A DNA stretch of 64,000 nt from 54-19 sp038210655 (GCA_038210655.1 JBBQWM010000027.1:16959-80958); one strand, 5' to 3'. Positions 1-8,462 are shown, counted from the stretch's first letter. Notes: generated by a model from the letters alone, not told the origin. Translations and numbers: made by a program.

Positions 1-78
1 ACGCGCTGTATCCGGCTGACTTTTGCCACGCGAAGCCGGGGGGCTGCTGGCTGTGCCGCGCCGGTTGTCCACTTCCAT
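1..78 (-). CDS. 5' fragment of a possible gene cut by the window edge
   Basis: An ATG at 78 (minus strand) opens a reading frame with no stop to the window edge, encoding about 26 residues starting MEVDNRRGTASSPP. An AAGGA sequence lies about 10 bases upstream. The visible part is polar and low in complexity and shows no domain. It may be the start of a real gene continuing outside the window, or chance. Confidence 0.3.
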   Translation of the reverse strand, partial: MEVDNRRGTASSPPASRGKSQPDTAR

Positions 79-187
79 CACTCTAAAGTCCTTCTAGTCG
101 ATTGAGGTTCTAAATTAATTTGTCCATAGCATTGCGGCTCATAGACCGCTCCAACTGATTTTGCCGCCAAGAGCGGCTAGATTTATC

Positions 188-397
188 TTAAAGTTCGGTG
201 GGCATCATCGTATACGAGGTCACTTTGCCGTCTGAATTGGTAATAACAAACAGGTCGTATTTGCCGTCGCTCATGCGGTTACGACCGTCTTTGGCGATTA
301 GTTCGAGGGCCGGTTTGTGTTTAGCCCATTCGTCGTTGACCCACTCAAAAGAGAGGTTATCCTCGTTAATTTCGACCGTGCCAACAAGTTCCCGCAT
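188..397 (-). CDS. small conserved-looking protein of unknown function, 69 aa
   Basis: The protein is acidic, soluble and has no signal peptide or membrane segment. It contains alternating charged and hydrophobic stretches (EINEDNLSFEW, YDLFVITNSDGKVTSY) that suggest a small beta-rich fold. A GAGGTG ribosome-binding site sits five bases before the ATG, which supports it as a real gene. I do not recognise the family. It is followed on the same strand by the window-edge fragment and preceded by the HAD hydrolase. Confidence 0.55.
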   Translation of the reverse strand: MRELVGTVEINEDNLSFEWVNDEWAKHKPALELIAKDGRNRMSDGKYDLFVITNSDGKVTSYTMMPTEL

Positions 398-457
398 TAC
401 TGCACCTCTATAGCAAATTACAGAATGATTGATCCGAACATTATCTGATTATTTATA

Positions 458-1240
458 TCATTCGACCCCCAGATAAGTCAGGACATCCCGCAGGCTGCCG
501 ATCTGGACGGCGGATTGGGCCGGGGTAAGCTTTAGTTTAGCCTCGTCGTAGAGGGGTTGCTCGTCGGGCCGCACCAGCCAAAGGGCGTGCATGCCGACGC
601 TCCAGGCTCCGCCGACATCCGCGCTCAGGCTATCCCCAATGTGGACGGCCTGACCGGGGATGATGCCCATCTGCTCTATCACGTGCTGAAAGATTTTCGG
701 GTTGGGCTTGGCACAGCCCAGCCGCGCCGAGGTAAAAATTTGCTCGAAATAGGGGGTCAGACCGAGCGCGTCGCACAGTTCGGGCAAATTCCAGCCCCAA
801 TTGCTAATGATTGCCATGCGATAACCCGCCGTCCGCAAGCGTTCGAGGGTCGGGAGGGCATCCGGGTAAAGTTGGTAGGTGGCAGGGTCTTCAAAGGCTC
901 GGATCAAGCTCCAGAAGACTTCCTCGCGCACATCGGGGTGAATATTCAGGTTGGTCATCACCCGCTCTTCGATCTCGCGTTGCCAGGCCCGACTATATTC
1001 CAGACTGGCCTCGTATTCGGCGGTGGGGTCCTCGAAAGCCACCTGCGCCCAACTATCGGCGACGGCTTGTTCAACTTCACCCAATGGCAATTCGTATCCG
1101 GCCCGTTGAAAGACTTGGTGATAGACCCCATGCCAGCCAGTTTGCAACTGGGCCAGGGTCGATCCCATATCAAAAAAGACGGTGTTATAGGCTGTCCCAA
1201 CCCCGGCGCTGCCGGGCTGATAGCCATAAATCTGGGACAA
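458..1240 (-). CDS. HAD-superfamily hydrolase (REG-2/HDHD3-like)
   Basis: A 260-residue protein with the HAD motifs in order: motif I FDMGSTL near residue 23, motif II IISNWG near 145, a Lys in the CAKPNPKIF stretch near 178, and motif IV GDSLSADVGGA near 203. A helical cap lies between motifs I and II. Motif I has Gly where phosphatases carry the second Asp (DxGxT, not DxDxT), as seen in REG-2/HDHD3-type HADs, so phosphatase activity is uncertain. No in-frame ATG fits; the start is a TTG with GGAG about 11 bases upstream. Substrate unknown. Confidence 0.85.
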   Translation of the reverse strand: MSQIYGYQPGSAGVGTAYNTVFFDMGSTLAQLQTGWHGVYHQVFQRAGYELPLGEVEQAVADSWAQVAFEDPTAEYEASLEYSRAWQREIEERVMTNLNIHPDVREEVFWSLIRAFEDPATYQLYPDALPTLERLRTAGYRMAIISNWGWNLPELCDALGLTPYFEQIFTSARLGCAKPNPKIFQHVIEQMGIIPGQAVHIGDSLSADVGGAWSVGMHALWLVRPDEQPLYDEAKLKLTPAQSAVQIGSLRDVLTYLGVE

Positions 1241-1605
1241 TGAAAAACCGACTCCGTTTCCAGGTTCTAATGAAGTTAAAAGAGAAAAGACCTACTTAAA
1301 AGACTTACTTACCGGGTTCAGGTTTAGATTCAAAGCAGGCGGTTGCACTACCGCCAGGCCACAATGTTACCGTAATAGTATGATAACCCAAACTGAACCT
1401 CAAGTCAATGAAGTCTTAATTATAGGTTGAGCGTGAGGTTTTTGCAGAGGTTCAAACAATAATAATTGGGCGACCGTGAAAACCCGGCTCAAGTCGTTTA
1501 AGAAGATATATTAGAAAAATTTTCGCCGAAAATTTTTCTAATATATCCAACCCCAGTTTTGGGTGTAGTACAGCCTGGCTAGTTTGTAAAAATTGACGCT
1601 CAGAA
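1241..1605. other. gene-free stretch with a long perfect palindrome
   Basis: This gap lies upstream of the minus-strand HAD gene and downstream of the minus-strand membrane protein gene. Apart from the palindrome at 1506-1546 I see no gene, RNA or clear promoter. Confidence 0.5.
1506..1546. repeat. 41-nt perfect palindrome (20-bp arms, 1-nt centre)
   Basis: The left arm 1506-1525 begins ATATATTAGAAAAA and the right arm 1527-1546 is its exact reverse complement, around a single C. It lies about 60 bases beyond the 3' end of the minus-strand gene at 1606-2106, so it could act as a terminator. It lacks a clean U-run outside the stem, but the AU-rich lower stem could serve. Confidence 0.75.
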
Positions 1606-2106
1606 TTATGAAGTTTTAGGCGGCAGAGGTTTGGAGCGCGGTCGAACCGGCGGGGGTGGGAAGAAGCGGTCGCGTTGGCGAAAGAGCAGCAGCGCGGCGA
1701 TGAGCGAGATTACGATAAAGACGGCCCCAACAAAGGAGAAGGCATCCGGCAACAAGCCCAAAAAGACGAACGGGACGGCAAAGAAAAGATAGGTCGCCAG
1801 CGATAGCACCGCACCCCAAAAGCCCAGCTTGCTATAAAAAGGCAGGGTTAGCATTACCCATAGCTCGACCATTATCATGAGCGAAGCCGCCGGGAGAATC
1901 CGATAGCGGTTGTCTGGCACGGGGTCGGTGATCGAAACGACGATCATCCAGGCGGTCGCCAAAAGCGCAATCAGGAAGATACCAGCAACGAACAGGGTCT
2001 CCCAATCGCGGAGTTGCCAGGCGTTTTTGCCTTTTGGTTTTTTAGCCGTCTGCGGCGCTTTGAGGTCAGCTTCAGGTTTGAGCGTTTGCGATGATTTGCT
2101 TGCCAT
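1606..2106 (-). CDS. four-helix integral membrane protein, unknown function
   Basis: A 166-residue protein with a basic Lys/Pro-rich cytoplasmic N-terminus (about residues 1-35), then four hydrophobic segments near 38-60, 73-92, 97-120 and 124-144, and a short C-terminal tail rich in Arg and Pro. No catalytic motif is visible. It starts at ATG 2106. No operon partner is obvious: a palindromic repeat separates it from larE upstream. Confidence 0.65.
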   Translation of the reverse strand: MASKSSQTLKPEADLKAPQTAKKPKGKNAWQLRDWETLFVAGIFLIALLATAWMIVVSITDPVPDNRYRILPAASLMIMVELWVMLTLPFYSKLGFWGAVLSLATYLFFAVPFVFLGLLPDAFSFVGAVFIVISLIAALLLFRQRDRFFPPPPVRPRSKPLPPKTS

Positions 2107-2138
2107 TTTCTTTTTCTATAACTTACCGATTACGTTTT

Positions 2139-2212
2139 GTAGGGGCGACCCTTGTGGTCGCCCTCGGAGACCCGGCACGGTGTTCACGGGCGACCACAAG
2201 GGTCGCCCCTAC
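2139..2212. repeat. GTAGGGGCGACC-family palindromic repeat, copy 1
   Basis: A 74-bp inverted repeat starting GTAGGGGCGACCCTTGTGG and ending with its reverse complement, with a short CTCGGAGACCCGGCACGGTG-type centre. It lies between larE and the membrane-protein gene. Near-identical copies occur at 9505-9580 and 16919-16992. Confidence 0.9.
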
Positions 2213-2234
2213 AATTACTTCTTGGGATAGAGGC

Positions 2235-3098
2235 TTAATTCCGCTTGCGCGTAAAGATTACTTCGTTCAGGCTGCCGGTGCGGTAGCCATCCAGGTCGAG
2301 CGCGACATAAGCGTAGCCGATGGTGTGCAGACCGCGTGAGATTTCGCGGCGGGTGGTCTCTTCGACGAAGCGCCCCAGGTCGGTCGTCCGCACTTCTATA
2401 CGCGCCATATCCCCGTGATGACGAACCCGCACCCCTTCAAAACCCATATCCTGCAAGAACTCTTCGGCCCGGCCCACCTTTTCGAGCGCTTCGACCGTCA
2501 CGGGCGTGCCGTAGGGAATGCGCGACGAGAGACAGGCGGCGGCAGGCTTGTTCCAGGTCGGTAGACCCAGCGCCCTTGATAGATCGCGGATGTCCTGCTT
2601 GGTGAACCCAGCTTCGACCAGTGGGCTACGCACTTCTAACTCTTTTCCGGCCCGTTGTCCGGGGCGGTGATCGCCTTTATCGTCCAGGTTGAAGCCGTCC
2701 GCGATATAGCGGAAGCCTTCGCGCTCGGCCATTGCGGTCAGTTCGGTATAGAGCGTATTCTTGCAAAAATAGCAGCGGTTGGGGCTGTTCTCGACGTAAC
2801 CTTCGCGCTCCATTTCGTTAGTTTGGGTCAGGAGCAATCGAGCGCCCATTTCGGCGGCGTGCTTTTTTGCCAACTCGACCTCGCGGGGCGGAACCGAAGG
2901 CGAGACGGCCATACAACCTGCCGCTTGCTGTGGCCCTAGCACCTCGTGGGCGACCTTCAGCACCAACGCGCTATCGACTCCGCCACTGTAGGCTACAAGG
3001 ACGCTGCCGTACTCGCTTAAGATGGCAGCCAGTCTATCGGCTTTGGCTTCTAGTTCCGGCTCTACATTTATATTTAGTTTGCTGATTTTCAATGACAT
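2235..3098 (-). CDS. larE: LarE-type ATP-dependent sacrificial sulfur transferase
   Basis: A 287-residue protein of the PP-loop ATPase superfamily. The PP-loop AYSGGVDSALVL lies near residue 37, and NRCYFCKNTLYTEL and AACLSSRIPYG follow. The ACLSS cysteine matches the one LarE sacrifices as sulfur donor. LarE adds sulfur to the adenylated pyridinium dicarboxylate precursor of the nickel-pincer cofactor of lactate racemase-type enzymes. The frame extends upstream to 3197, but those codons lie in a palindromic repeat, so I chose MSLKISK at 3098. No larA, larB or larC is in the window. Confidence 0.85.
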   Translation of the reverse strand: MSLKISKLNINVEPELEAKADRLAAILSEYGSVLVAYSGGVDSALVLKVAHEVLGPQQAAGCMAVSPSVPPREVELAKKHAAEMGARLLLTQTNEMEREGYVENSPNRCYFCKNTLYTELTAMAEREGFRYIADGFNLDDKGDHRPGQRAGKELEVRSPLVEAGFTKQDIRDLSRALGLPTWNKPAAACLSSRIPYGTPVTVEALEKVGRAEEFLQDMGFEGVRVRHHGDMARIEVRTTDLGRFVEETTRREISRGLHTIGYAYVALDLDGYRTGSLNEVIFTRKRN

Positions 3099-3116
3099 CT
3101 TTTTGATTGTTCCTTT

Positions 3117-3217
3117 GTAACTACTCAGGCCGGGCGACCACATAGGGTCGCCCCTACAACGGATTTTGGGTAGGGGCGAGCCTGTGTGGTCGCCCAAAAG
3201 GGAGGCTGAGTAGTTAC
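3117..3217. repeat. composite palindromic element (101 bp) with outer inverted repeat
   Basis: The ends are GTAACTACTCAG (3117-3128) and its exact reverse complement CTGAGTAGTTAC (3206-3217). Inside are two inverted GGGCGACC/GGTCGCCC modules around a short spacer. A homologous 101-bp copy lies at 59922-60022. It directly precedes larE and may carry its leader. Confidence 0.85.
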
Positions 3218-3346
3218 GTTCCTTTTAAGTGTTCCTTCTTGTCCTATCTATGACATTGCTCTGTCAATGGATAAATCCGTACAGAGAGTAACATAGCCCG
3301 GCTTGCTTTTCAAGTTTGAGAGAGTGGTTTTGGTGTAAGCTTAATA

Positions 3347-3407
3347 AAAAAGCAGCTACTTTCCAAGAATGTAATTTTGTACGCTTCTCGGCAGGTAGCT
3401 GCTTTTT
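3347..3407 (-). terminator. hairpin terminator after the MFS gene (possibly bidirectional)
   Basis: Perfect 13-bp arms, AAAAAGCAGCTAC (3347-3359) and GTAGCTGCTTTTT (3395-3407), enclose a 35-nt loop. It lies 30 bases beyond the stop of the minus-strand MFS gene. The A/T outer ends give a U-run in both directions. Confidence 0.65.
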
Positions 3408-3437
3408 GTGGTTAGGTTGTTAGATCGAAGCGGGTTG

Positions 3438-5057
3438 TTAGGCGATGGCCTGTTCCCTCTTCTCGTCTTGTTCTGTTGGGGCCGTTTCAGGCTCAGTGGT
3501 TCCCATTCGCCATTTGAGCGGGATTTCCTTCAAGAAGAAGGTCACAAACAGGGCCATTAACCCGATACCGAACGCGCCGATAAAGATCATGTGCAGACTG
3601 TTTGTCAGGGCTTCGCGCAGCCCGGTTAAAACTCCGTTGTAGACGGTCTTGTCGCCAAGACTTCGGCGCAGGCCGTCCAAGCCTTCGCTACTGGTGAGCA
3701 ACTGGACACTCGGTGTAAAGCCACTGGCTTGCAATCCATCGTAGGCTGGGCCGGTCAGGTTGGCCTTGAGTCGTTCGGGAACCTGGGTGGTCAGGCTGGC
3801 GTTCAGGACCGAACCGAGGATGCTGGTTCCGACCGTCGCGCCGATCTGCCGGAAGAACCCGGTCAGACTGCTAATGGTTCCCAAAAAGCGCGGCTCAAAA
3901 GCGTTTTGCAAGGCGATAATAAAGATTGGGAAAGTGCCGCCAATCCCGAAGCCCAGCGTAACCATTGCCGCCAGTACTTCCAGTCTGCCGCTATGGACAT
4001 CCAGAAAGACCATTTGCAAGATGCCTAATGCCATAATGGTCAGGAAGATCAGAGCCAGCACCCGGTATTTACCCAATCGGGTAAGAGCCTGACCAGCCAC
4101 GACGGTCGCAATGACCAGAGCCACCATCATGGGTGTAATCGCCGTACCGCTTGAGGTCGCCGATTCGCCTTGCACCCCCTGGATGAAGTATGACATGTAG
4201 TTTATCATCCCAAACATGGCGGCCCCGATAAAGAACCCGCTCAGGTTGATAACTACAAAGATCGGGTTTTTGAAGAAACTAAGCGGGATAATCGGGTCGG
4301 CAGCAACCCGTTCAGCCAGCACGAACCCGACCAGACCCAGCGCCGTTAACCCAAACATCGAGAGCGTTTGCAGGTTGGTCCAACCAATCGTTTCATCACC
4401 ACCAAAGACGAAGCCCAATAGCAAGCTGGTGGTAAAGAGTACCAAAGTAGTCGCACCCAGGTAGTCGATCTTTATGCCGGAAGTCTGCTGACGACTTTCG
4501 GAAACCGGGATTTTGACTGCCAGCAAGATACCGATCACAGCTACGCCTATCGGGACGTTGACATAAAAAGCCCAGCGCCAACCGGGGCCGTCGGTAATCC
4601 AACCGCCCAACGTCGGGCCTACTACGCTGCTAATACCAAAGCCGCCACTGATAATTCCCTGGATTTTACCCCGCTCTACCCCGGAAAAAACTTCCGAAGC
4701 GATAGCCGAGGCGACCGGCAACATCGCGCCCGCGCCCAACCCTTGTACTCCACGCCAGAAGATCAGCCATTCTATCGAGCCAGCCTGCCCTGCCAGCATC
4801 GAGGCGACTACAAATAGGGCCATCCCACCGATGTAAAATTGCTTACGACCGTAAAGATCAGAAAGTTTTCCATAGATTGGGGTCGAAAGAGTGCTGGTCA
4901 GCATAAAGGATGTGAAGACCCAGCTAACCAATTTAAGTCCGTCTAAATCTGAGATGATCCGGGGCATGGCGGTACTGAGGATCATACCGTCCAGACCTTC
5001 TAATAGCACGCCTAACATCAAGCCTAATAACAAAAGCCGCTTCTGAGATTGAGACAT
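3438..5057 (-). CDS. DHA2 (EmrB/QacA-type) MFS drug:proton antiporter
   Basis: A 539-residue membrane protein with about 14 hydrophobic segments, the length and topology of the 14-TMS drug:H+ antiporter family. The N-terminus shows GLDGMILSTAMPRI; the TM2-3 loop has the MFS signature GKLSDLYGRKQF near 62; TM5 carries a motif-C-like stretch GISSVVGPTLGGW near 146. It probably exports lipophilic toxic compounds using the proton gradient. The start ATG 5057 has a strong AAAGGAGGG site ten bases upstream. No TetR or MarR gene adjoins it. Confidence 0.9.
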   Translation of the reverse strand: MSQSQKRLLLLGLMLGVLLEGLDGMILSTAMPRIISDLDGLKLVSWVFTSFMLTSTLSTPIYGKLSDLYGRKQFYIGGMALFVVASMLAGQAGSIEWLIFWRGVQGLGAGAMLPVASAIASEVFSGVERGKIQGIISGGFGISSVVGPTLGGWITDGPGWRWAFYVNVPIGVAVIGILLAVKIPVSESRQQTSGIKIDYLGATTLVLFTTSLLLGFVFGGDETIGWTNLQTLSMFGLTALGLVGFVLAERVAADPIIPLSFFKNPIFVVINLSGFFIGAAMFGMINYMSYFIQGVQGESATSSGTAITPMMVALVIATVVAGQALTRLGKYRVLALIFLTIMALGILQMVFLDVHSGRLEVLAAMVTLGFGIGGTFPIFIIALQNAFEPRFLGTISSLTGFFRQIGATVGTSILGSVLNASLTTQVPERLKANLTGPAYDGLQASGFTPSVQLLTSSEGLDGLRRSLGDKTVYNGVLTGLREALTNSLHMIFIGAFGIGLMALFVTFFLKEIPLKWRMGTTEPETAPTEQDEKREQAIA

Positions 5058-5285
5058 TTTTCTTTTTCCCTCCTTTGTTGTTCTATACTACATCTTGTAT
5101 TACATCTTAATTGTGCCAACTTAAGCAGCGTTGCTGATTTAATTATGGTTAGGTCCATCTTACTTAGCTTTAGTATTATGTCGTAGATTTAGTTGGCAAA
5201 CATCCGCCGTGCTACGGCATCAAGAGATAGACCTTGTACTTATATTTTGTATTGGACTAAAGACCTAGCCAGGTTTGGCACAATC

Positions 5286-5507
5286 TTAAATCGAGTGGTC
5301 GGCTGAAGGTTGCTCCCGGTACAGGGCATAACCCCAGCGAAGTAACAACAGACCTAACTTTTGCCGAGCCGTCCAGACCGGGACTAACCCATGCTTGCGG
5401 CGATTTTTGGCGAGTTGAACCAGTTCAGCTTGCCGGGCCTCATTTTGGTACTGCGTGATCCGCTGCTCCACCTGGTGATGCAGATAATAAGTATGAGCTT
5501 CCATCAT
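5286..5507 (-). CDS. small basic protein of unknown function, about 73 aa
   Basis: Begins MMEAHTYYLHHQVEQRI; an AGGAG site with seven-base spacing precedes ATG 5507 and decides this start over the upstream in-frame one at 5546. The sequence is a His/Gln-rich amphipathic helix, a basic stretch (KNRRKHG) and a hydrophobic helix LGLLLLRWGYALYRE. Chloroflexota genomes often carry short basic proteins of this kind, but I cannot name the family. Confidence 0.5.
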   Translation of the reverse strand: MMEAHTYYLHHQVEQRITQYQNEARQAELVQLAKNRRKHGLVPVWTARQKLGLLLLRWGYALYREQPSADHSI

Positions 5508-5919
5508 CGGATTACTCCTTGTGAGATTATTAACTATCCCCACCAATAAAATTAAATGGCTTAATTCATAACTTAATAATCCTAAGTTACGAATAGATCA
5601 TATCCGATTTCTGCCAGTCTGTCAATAGATTTAAGCGAGTAATTAAGAAAATTCATATTGAAATCAATATAATTAACACCGATCCAAATAAGTCTAGCGA
5701 AATTGGACAGTATGTAATTAATTTCTTCGGTTGGGTGATGGAAAATCGCTTATTTTTGCTCAGGCTGGGGTGTGACTAACTGAAATATCTATAATAGTTA
5801 CCCCAAATTTGTATTCTTGGGATGCGTTGAGCGTTGACAAAGCCTTCCGGCCTAACATACAATTTATCCTATCTATCAACTGGCTTTATCGCCAGCTAGA
5901 GGGAGGTTTCAAAAAGGTA
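5508..5919. other. AT-rich divergent intergenic region
   Basis: This AT-rich gap separates the small minus-strand gene from the SCO1664-type gene. A TATAAT hexamer at 5790-5795 could be the -10 box for the plus-strand gene, but I see no good -35 at 16-18 bp. Confidence 0.35.
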
Positions 5920-6825
5920 ATGTCAAAGTCGAAGAAAAAGAAATATTCTGACCAATCAGTTGAGGAGACTTCTAATCAGCCAGGGCCGAAAGCTCCTCGC
6001 TATGAGCTAACCGAGTTACTGGGGGTTGATCTGCCAACTGAGACGGAAGAACCGACTGCCCCACCACCCGACCTGCTTGCCAGCAAAGCCTGGCGCTTGT
6101 CGATCACTGAGCCAGAATTGACCGCTATTTTGGAGCGCGGGAAATTCGGCCCGCTCAAGCTGATACCCTGGGGCAGCAATTATACTTTTATCGCTCCGCT
6201 TTGCGACGAACAGGACGATCAGGAATATGCGGTGATTTATAAGCCATTGCGGGGAGAAGCGCCCTTATGGGATTTCCCGAATGGGACGCTTTATAAACGG
6301 GAATACGCCGCCTACGTGGTTAGCCGGGCGCTCGGTTGGTATTTTATTCCGCCAGTAATCATCCGCGACGGGCCACACGGGGTCGGTACGGTTCAGCTTT
6401 TTGTCGATGTCGATGAGCGGCTCCAATATTACGAGTTCCGAGATGAACACGCCCACGAACTCAAGCGGATCGCGGTGTTCGATTTTATTACCAATAATGC
6501 CGACCGTAAGGCCGGGCATTGCCTGTTGGGGTCGAATAATAACTTGGTGTGGGCTATCGATCACGGTATTTGTTTTAATCACGTCCCCAAACTCCGAACG
6601 ATCATTTGGGATTACGCCGGACAGCCGATCCCCGACGATATTTGTGTGGATTTGGCGGAACTGGCAACCGATAGCGTTCGAGTAAACGCACTACGGGCCG
6701 AACTGGACGAGCTTTTGGATCGCCGTGAGGTCGAGTTGGTCTTCGAGCGTCTGGATTATATACTCAACCATCCTCAATTCCCCGGCCTCAATTCGCGCCG
6801 ACAGATACCCTGGGGGTTTTTCTAG
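5920..6825 (+). CDS. SCO1664-family protein (PI3/4-kinase-like or HipA-like fold)
   Basis: A 301-residue soluble protein. After a charged linker (1-60) it shows motifs I associate with the SCO1664 family: VIYKPLRGEAPLWDFPNGTL near residue 110, YAAYVVSRALGW, PPVIIRDGPHGVG, KRIAVFDFITNNADRKAGHCLL near 190 and WAIDHGICF. The lysine of YKP and the NNADRK and IDHG motifs resemble ATP-binding and metal-binding positions of atypical kinases; the target is unknown. The start at 5920 was chosen over 5809 because of GGGAGG just upstream and the abrupt composition change. It is followed by the TIR-FGE gene. Confidence 0.8.
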   Translation: MSKSKKKKYSDQSVEETSNQPGPKAPRYELTELLGVDLPTETEEPTAPPPDLLASKAWRLSITEPELTAILERGKFGPLKLIPWGSNYTFIAPLCDEQDDQEYAVIYKPLRGEAPLWDFPNGTLYKREYAAYVVSRALGWYFIPPVIIRDGPHGVGTVQLFVDVDERLQYYEFRDEHAHELKRIAVFDFITNNADRKAGHCLLGSNNNLVWAIDHGICFNHVPKLRTIIWDYAGQPIPDDICVDLAELATDSVRVNALRAELDELLDRREVELVFERLDYILNHPQFPGLNSRRQIPWGFF

Positions 6826-6862
6826 GTGGCAGGTATCAGGTGTCAGGTGTCAGGTGTCAGGT
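6825..6862. repeat. short TCAGGTG tandem repeats
   Basis: Several head-to-tail TCAGGTGTCAGG units follow the stop codon. Related units recur at 25411-25452 and 54521-54600. They look like dispersed intergenic repeats with no coding role. Confidence 0.7.
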
Positions 6863-7019
6863 CGTCAATTTAATCTCAATGGCGAGATTAGCCTTTTAGG
6901 TTGTTAGCTCCTTCTATCTCTATAGGCTGGTTAAAGGGCAGTAGCCAAAATCAAAAACCTCCGCTATAATAATCGAACAAACTAGAAATCACCTTGTTAT
7001 TCAGATTTGGAGCGTTGCC

Positions 7020-8462
7020 GTGCCGGAATCCATTCCTCCCGATAGATTACAGGTTTTTCTGTGCCACTCGTCCGGCGATAAAGCAGAGGTGCGGGCCATT
7101 TATAAGCGCCTGCAAGCCGAAAAGTGGCTTTACCCCTGGTTGGACGAGGAAGAATTGGACCCTGGGCAGGAATGGGATTTAGAGATCGAAATGGCCCTCG
7201 AAAAAAGCCACGCTATTGTGATTTGTCTCTCGCCTGCTTCGATAACAAAGCAAGGCTATGTCCAGCGCGAAATTCGGGTGGCGTTGGAGTTAGCTGAGTA
7301 TATGCCGGAAGGGGCGATCCGGATTATACCTTTGCTGCTCAAGCCCTGCGAGAGTATACCGCGTCGATTACGGCGATGGCAATGGGCCAGTTATTACGAG
7401 GAACAGGGCCACGAAAGGCTCTTGAAAGGCTTAAGGCGACGAGCCAAAGAATTGGGTATAACGGTCGATACGCCCCAAAATAATCCGCCGCAAGAACAGG
7501 CTTCCCCGGTGCAGTACGTGGTGGAACCGTCAGTTATCCCGGTACACCCTCCGGTTGCGCCCCCGGCCCCAAAATCGGCTCCAACCGAGCAGGAACAGCT
7601 TTTGCGCGAATTGGCCCAACCTGATACCACCCCACAGCGCCGCCTTGCCATCGGCGACCGCCTGAGCGAGATCGGCGACCTACGTCCTGGCGTTGGCACT
7701 ATCAAGGTGTCGATAGACGGACGTGAAGTGCAATTGCCCCAACTCGAATGGTGCGAGATTCCGGCTCCGCCCGGCGGTAAATTTGTGATGGGCGCGAAGG
7801 ATCAGAAAGACAACCTGCGACGAGAGGTCGAATTGGCCTACAGTTTCAAAATGTCGAAATACCCGATCACTTACCTACAGTTCCAGACATTTGTAGAATC
7901 GGGGGAATACGACAACCTGAACTGGTGGCAGGGCTTCCCGAAAGAGTACCAAGCGCAGCCCCTACGAGAACAACATAATAAGGTTGCCAATCACCCGCGC
8001 GAGAATGTATCGTGGTATCAAGCCGTCGCTTTTACACGCTGGCTGACGGAAGGCTATCGGGCGGCAGGGTGGTTGGCAAGGAGCCTTGAGCTTCGGCTGC
8101 CGGTTGAGACGGAATGGGAGTACGCCGCCCGTGGCCGCGATGAACGAGAATATTCCTATTTGGGCGAGTTTGACCCGACCAAGGCCAACACCAATGAAAC
8201 CGGCCTCAGTACGACCAGCGCAGTAGGCTGTTTCGCGGATGGGGCTTCACCCTTTGGGGTGCTGGACATGAGCGGGAATGTCTGGGAGTGGTGTGTGAAC
8301 AAATATTCTAATAATGAAGGGTGGAGGGTGCTGCGGGGCGGTGCGTTCAACTTCAATTCTTACAGCGCCGTCTGCGCCTATCGCTACCACTACGACCCGT
8401 TCCTCGCCAACAGCCTCGTTGGTTTTCGGGTGGTGGGTGCGTCCCCTATTGCGCTACTCTGA
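7020..8462 (+). CDS. TIR domain - FGE/SUMF1-like (C-type-lectin-fold) protein, probable DGR target
   Basis: A 480-residue protein starting at GTG. Residues 9-145 are a TIR domain (VFLCHSSGDKAEV, YPWLDEEELDPGQEW, CLSPASITKQGY), of the type that can cleave NAD. A proline-rich linker (160-185) and a short helical segment lead to an FGE-sulfatase domain (about 240-475; MSKYPITYLQF, NHPRENVSWYQAVAFTRWL, LRLPVETEWEYAARG, SGNVWEW). The C-terminus (R439-V472) matches the variable region of DGR-diversified FGE proteins: fixed RGG, R455, P460 and GFRVV alternate with variable residues, nearly all on NNC codons. No reverse transcriptase or template repeat is in the window. A TATAAT at 6965-6970 is a possible -10. 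Confidence 0.88.
   Translation: MPESIPPDRLQVFLCHSSGDKAEVRAIYKRLQAEKWLYPWLDEEELDPGQEWDLEIEMALEKSHAIVICLSPASITKQGYVQREIRVALELAEYMPEGAIRIIPLLLKPCESIPRRLRRWQWASYYEEQGHERLLKGLRRRAKELGITVDTPQNNPPQEQASPVQYVVEPSVIPVHPPVAPPAPKSAPTEQEQLLRELAQPDTTPQRRLAIGDRLSEIGDLRPGVGTIKVSIDGREVQLPQLEWCEIPAPPGGKFVMGAKDQKDNLRREVELAYSFKMSKYPITYLQFQTFVESGEYDNLNWWQGFPKEYQAQPLREQHNKVANHPRENVSWYQAVAFTRWLTEGYRAAGWLARSLELRLPVETEWEYAARGRDEREYSYLGEFDPTKANTNETGLSTTSAVGCFADGASPFGVLDMSGNVWEWCVNKYSNNEGWRVLRGGAFNFNSYSAVCAYRYHYDPFLANSLVGFRVVGASPIALL
8319..8435 (+). other. candidate DGR variable repeat (VR)
   Basis: Within the TIR-FGE gene, codons for residues 443-466 are TTC AAC TTC AAT, TAC AGC, TAC CAC TAC GAC, TTC CTC and AAC AGC CTC at the positions where DGR templates carry AAC/AAT. 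The invariant positions (R, P, GFR) have no adenine-type variation. The end GGTTTTCGGGTGGTG resembles the conserved 3' end where mutagenic homing starts. Confidence 0.65.

Larger units (their letters stand above)
3099..3437. other. intergenic region with composite repeat and terminator
   Basis: This gap holds the composite repeat at 3117-3217 and the terminator-like hairpin at 3347-3407. A TTGACA on the minus strand near 3265 could be part of a larE promoter, but I see no matching -10 at proper spacing. Confidence 0.5.

Noticed and set aside
557..1243. 228-codon plus-strand frame opposite the HAD gene
   Set aside because: It is the antisense shadow of the HAD gene, with no domain, and the HAD motifs are clear on the minus strand.
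8319..8435. A complete DGR inside the window
   Set aside because: No reverse transcriptase and no second copy of the variable sequence were seen, so only a remote target is claimed.
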